NCBI GenBank assembly: GCA_009783865.1
Contig: WRCR01000298.1
Span: forward strand, 1 to 5,452
Source: Planctomycetaceae bacterium
GTDB taxonomy: Bacteria; Planctomycetota; Planctomycetia; Pirellulales; Thermoguttaceae
Length of the DNA: 5,452 nt
Reading direction: 5' to 3'
The notes under the pieces were generated by a model. It had not been told where the DNA came from and searched no databases. It saw only the letters and a list, made by a program, of their open reading frames with translations. Every line of letters begins with the position of its first letter. Position 1 is the first letter of the stretch. Position numbers and translations under genes: made by a program. Below, one piece after another: positions 4,238-5,452 of the stretch.

Positions 4238-5415
4238 CACTCCGCAGAAAAAAATTCGGCGACAAGAGATTCGACTATTTCCGGGCAGCGGCTGGCAACA
4301 TTATTGACTTCCCAATAGTCGTCTGGTTTGACATAAAGTTCAAAGGTTACTTTTTGTTCCGATAGTTGTGTTTCCGATACCTGCCGAAAAAACCAATCCG
4401 GCGTGATAACCGCTTTCTGACTTGATGTACCGGCAAATTTGATGTATTTCCGCAAAGAGGACTCTTCCGCATTCTCTAGAACAAGCGAAGCGATATGCGG
4501 TGGATTTTTGTCAATGCCGCTGTGAATTTCGGTGAAAAATTCGGCTAAATCATTCTGGGTGAGCAGTACCGAAGACCGGTTTTCGGCGCAAATATTCTGC
4601 GGAAAGCGGATAAACAGCGGCAAACCGATATTTTCACTGTAATAATCGTCCGTGATTCCGATTTTGCCGTGTTCCGCAATGGAAAAACCGCGAACCGAAA
4701 AAAGAATTATTGCCGTGTTGTTTCCGAAATCGCCGTTTTCCGCTGCGTCCAGCAGCATTGCAAGGGAATCGTCCAGAACAGCAATTCCGCCAGAGTATGC
4801 TTCAACAACGGATTGAATTCTGTCCGGCAGATAAAATCCGATGTTTTCCGGGCTGTCTACGGTCAAAAACTTCGGCGGATGGACTTCCATATACGGTGGC
4901 GGGTCATCTTTTATATGACGGTGTTTGTTGCGGTAGGAAGAGGGAAAATCCCAAAGTCCGCGAAAGCCCGGCAAGTGCATCCAAAGAAAGAATTGTTTAT
5001 CCTGATTGGTTTTCCAATGTTTTGTTTGACGACGGGCTGTCTCTATCAGCTGCAGCACAGAACGGTAAAACTCCGTTTGTTCTAACGTGTCAACGGGCAA
5101 GTCGGCATCGAATCGGTTGATGTAAAACCGTTTTGAAAAACCGTCGGTATGTTCGTTCAGAAACAGGGCTTCGCTGCTTGTGAGCCAAAATGTTTCAATT
5201 CCTTGTTCTGCGAGGGTTTGCAAAACGGGGGTCTTCCGATAATTCCAGAGCGAGGATAGTGAGGCAGAAAGTTTCAGTGTACTTGTGTGATACCCGTCAA
5301 ACAGGACGGACTGTGCTGCCAAAGTATCAGCCGCCGGAGTTTGAATCCAAGTGTTGCCGAAACAGCCGAAAAATCCGCGATGCAGTCCATCAATGGAAAT
5401 AATGATACAGTTCAT
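4234..5415 (-). CDS. Sulfatase-fold (alkaline phosphatase superfamily) protein, probably catalytically inactive
   Basis: This 393-residue protein follows the sulfatase fold from end to end. It has CIIISIDGLHRGFFGCFGN (3-21) with TPAADTLAAQSVLFDGYHTS (26-45), the usual 'TPnlD.LA..g..F...y' helix. Then come FFLWMHLPGFRGLWDFP (142-158), DDPPP (170-174), YSGGIAVLDDSLAMLL (207-222), IILFSVRGFSIAEHGKIG (236-253), GLPLFIRFP (264-272) and a C-terminal FELYVKPDDYWEVNNVA (358-374). Key residues are lost. The C/S-x-P-x-R nucleophile site, expected after HTS at 43-45, is LKLSASL. The N-terminal metal pair is a single D9. The 'DHG' metal-binding step before EHG (248-250) is VRG (241-243). It is therefore probably a pseudoenzyme with a binding or structural role. 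It has no signal peptide, so it is likely cytoplasmic. The frame is open to the window end upstream; ATG 5415 is chosen because it places the first beta strand at the N-terminus and follows a promoter. Confidence 0.8.
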   Translation of the reverse strand: MNCIIISIDGLHRGFFGCFGNTWIQTPAADTLAAQSVLFDGYHTSTLKLSASLSSLWNYRKTPVLQTLAEQGIETFWLTSSEALFLNEHTDGFSKRFYINRFDADLPVDTLEQTEFYRSVLQLIETARRQTKHWKTNQDKQFFLWMHLPGFRGLWDFPSSYRNKHRHIKDDPPPYMEVHPPKFLTVDSPENIGFYLPDRIQSVVEAYSGGIAVLDDSLAMLLDAAENGDFGNNTAIILFSVRGFSIAEHGKIGITDDYYSENIGLPLFIRFPQNICAENRSSVLLTQNDLAEFFTEIHSGIDKNPPHIASLVLENAEESSLRKYIKFAGTSSQKAVITPDWFFRQVSETQLSEQKVTFELYVKPDDYWEVNNVASRCPEIVESLVAEFFSAEC

Positions 5416-5422
5416 ACCGTTT

Positions 5423-5450
5423 AATATAACGATGTTGCCGAAAGAATCAA
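5423..5450 (-). promoter_or_regulatory. Promoter giving a leaderless sulfatase-fold mRNA
   Basis: On the minus strand TTGATT (5450-5445) and TATATT (5428-5423) are spaced by 16 bases. Only seven bases separate the -10 from the ATG at 5415, so RNA would begin at or next to the start codon. No Shine-Dalgarno precedes this ATG, which is consistent with leaderless translation. A caveat is that the reading frame stays open through this stretch to the window edge. Confidence 0.5.
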
Positions 5451-5452
5451 GC

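Noticed and set aside
4669..5120. Two overlapping plus-strand frames of about 137 residues inside the sulfatase-fold gene
   Set aside because: Both are shadows of a gene whose minus-strand frame shows clear family landmarks.

Overview
The window most likely comes from a Planctomycetota bacterium with moderate GC content. This rests on several clues. There is a cytoplasmic-looking sulfatase-fold protein with the WDFP...DDPPP signature I associate with planctomycetes. There is a relic of a membrane-anchored Ser/Thr kinase ending in the typical ALSKxxxDRF(x)C segment. There is a short secreted Tyr/Pro/Gly/Cys-rich protein, and there are relics of ankyrin and TPR-CHAT proteins. The assignment is inference, because no rRNA is present. 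No tRNA, CRISPR array, transposase or replication origin was seen.

Layout from left to right. Positions 1-195 hold the C-terminal end of a PstS-like phosphate-binding protein (+). Positions 289-1188 hold an intact tyrA-type prephenate/arogenate dehydrogenase (+). Positions 1189-2779 contain no intact gene but are a graveyard. On the minus strand there are the tail of a Ser/Thr kinase with a transmembrane helix (1391-1703) and the last repeat of an ankyrin protein (1247-1363). On the plus strand there is a secreted TPR-CHAT protein broken by repeated frame changes and an internal deletion (1786-2682). A near-identical GC-rich palindrome sits inside both the kinase/ankyrin relic (1364-1388) and the CHAT relic (2357-2379). 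In both it reads as ERET(V/M)FPA in the coding direction. A cluster of hairpins (2669-2745) cuts off the CHAT relic just before yebC.

The right half is an ordinary minus-strand series. A degenerate sulfatase-fold protein (4234-5415) is followed by a small secreted Tyr-rich protein (3732-4040) and a YebC/PmpR family protein (2780-3544). Each has its own plausible promoter: 5423-5450 (apparently leaderless), 4210-4237 (with a long leader carrying an 11-bp-arm palindrome) and 3579-3607 (extended -10). They therefore look like single-gene units rather than one operon.

The genes do not form an obvious joint pathway. The most noteworthy content is the dispersed in-frame palindrome, the co-located kinase, ankyrin and CHAT relics (families often found in signalling or defence loci), and the sulfatase-fold protein that lacks its nucleophile and most metal ligands. 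I did not find a complete, undescribed multi-gene system here.
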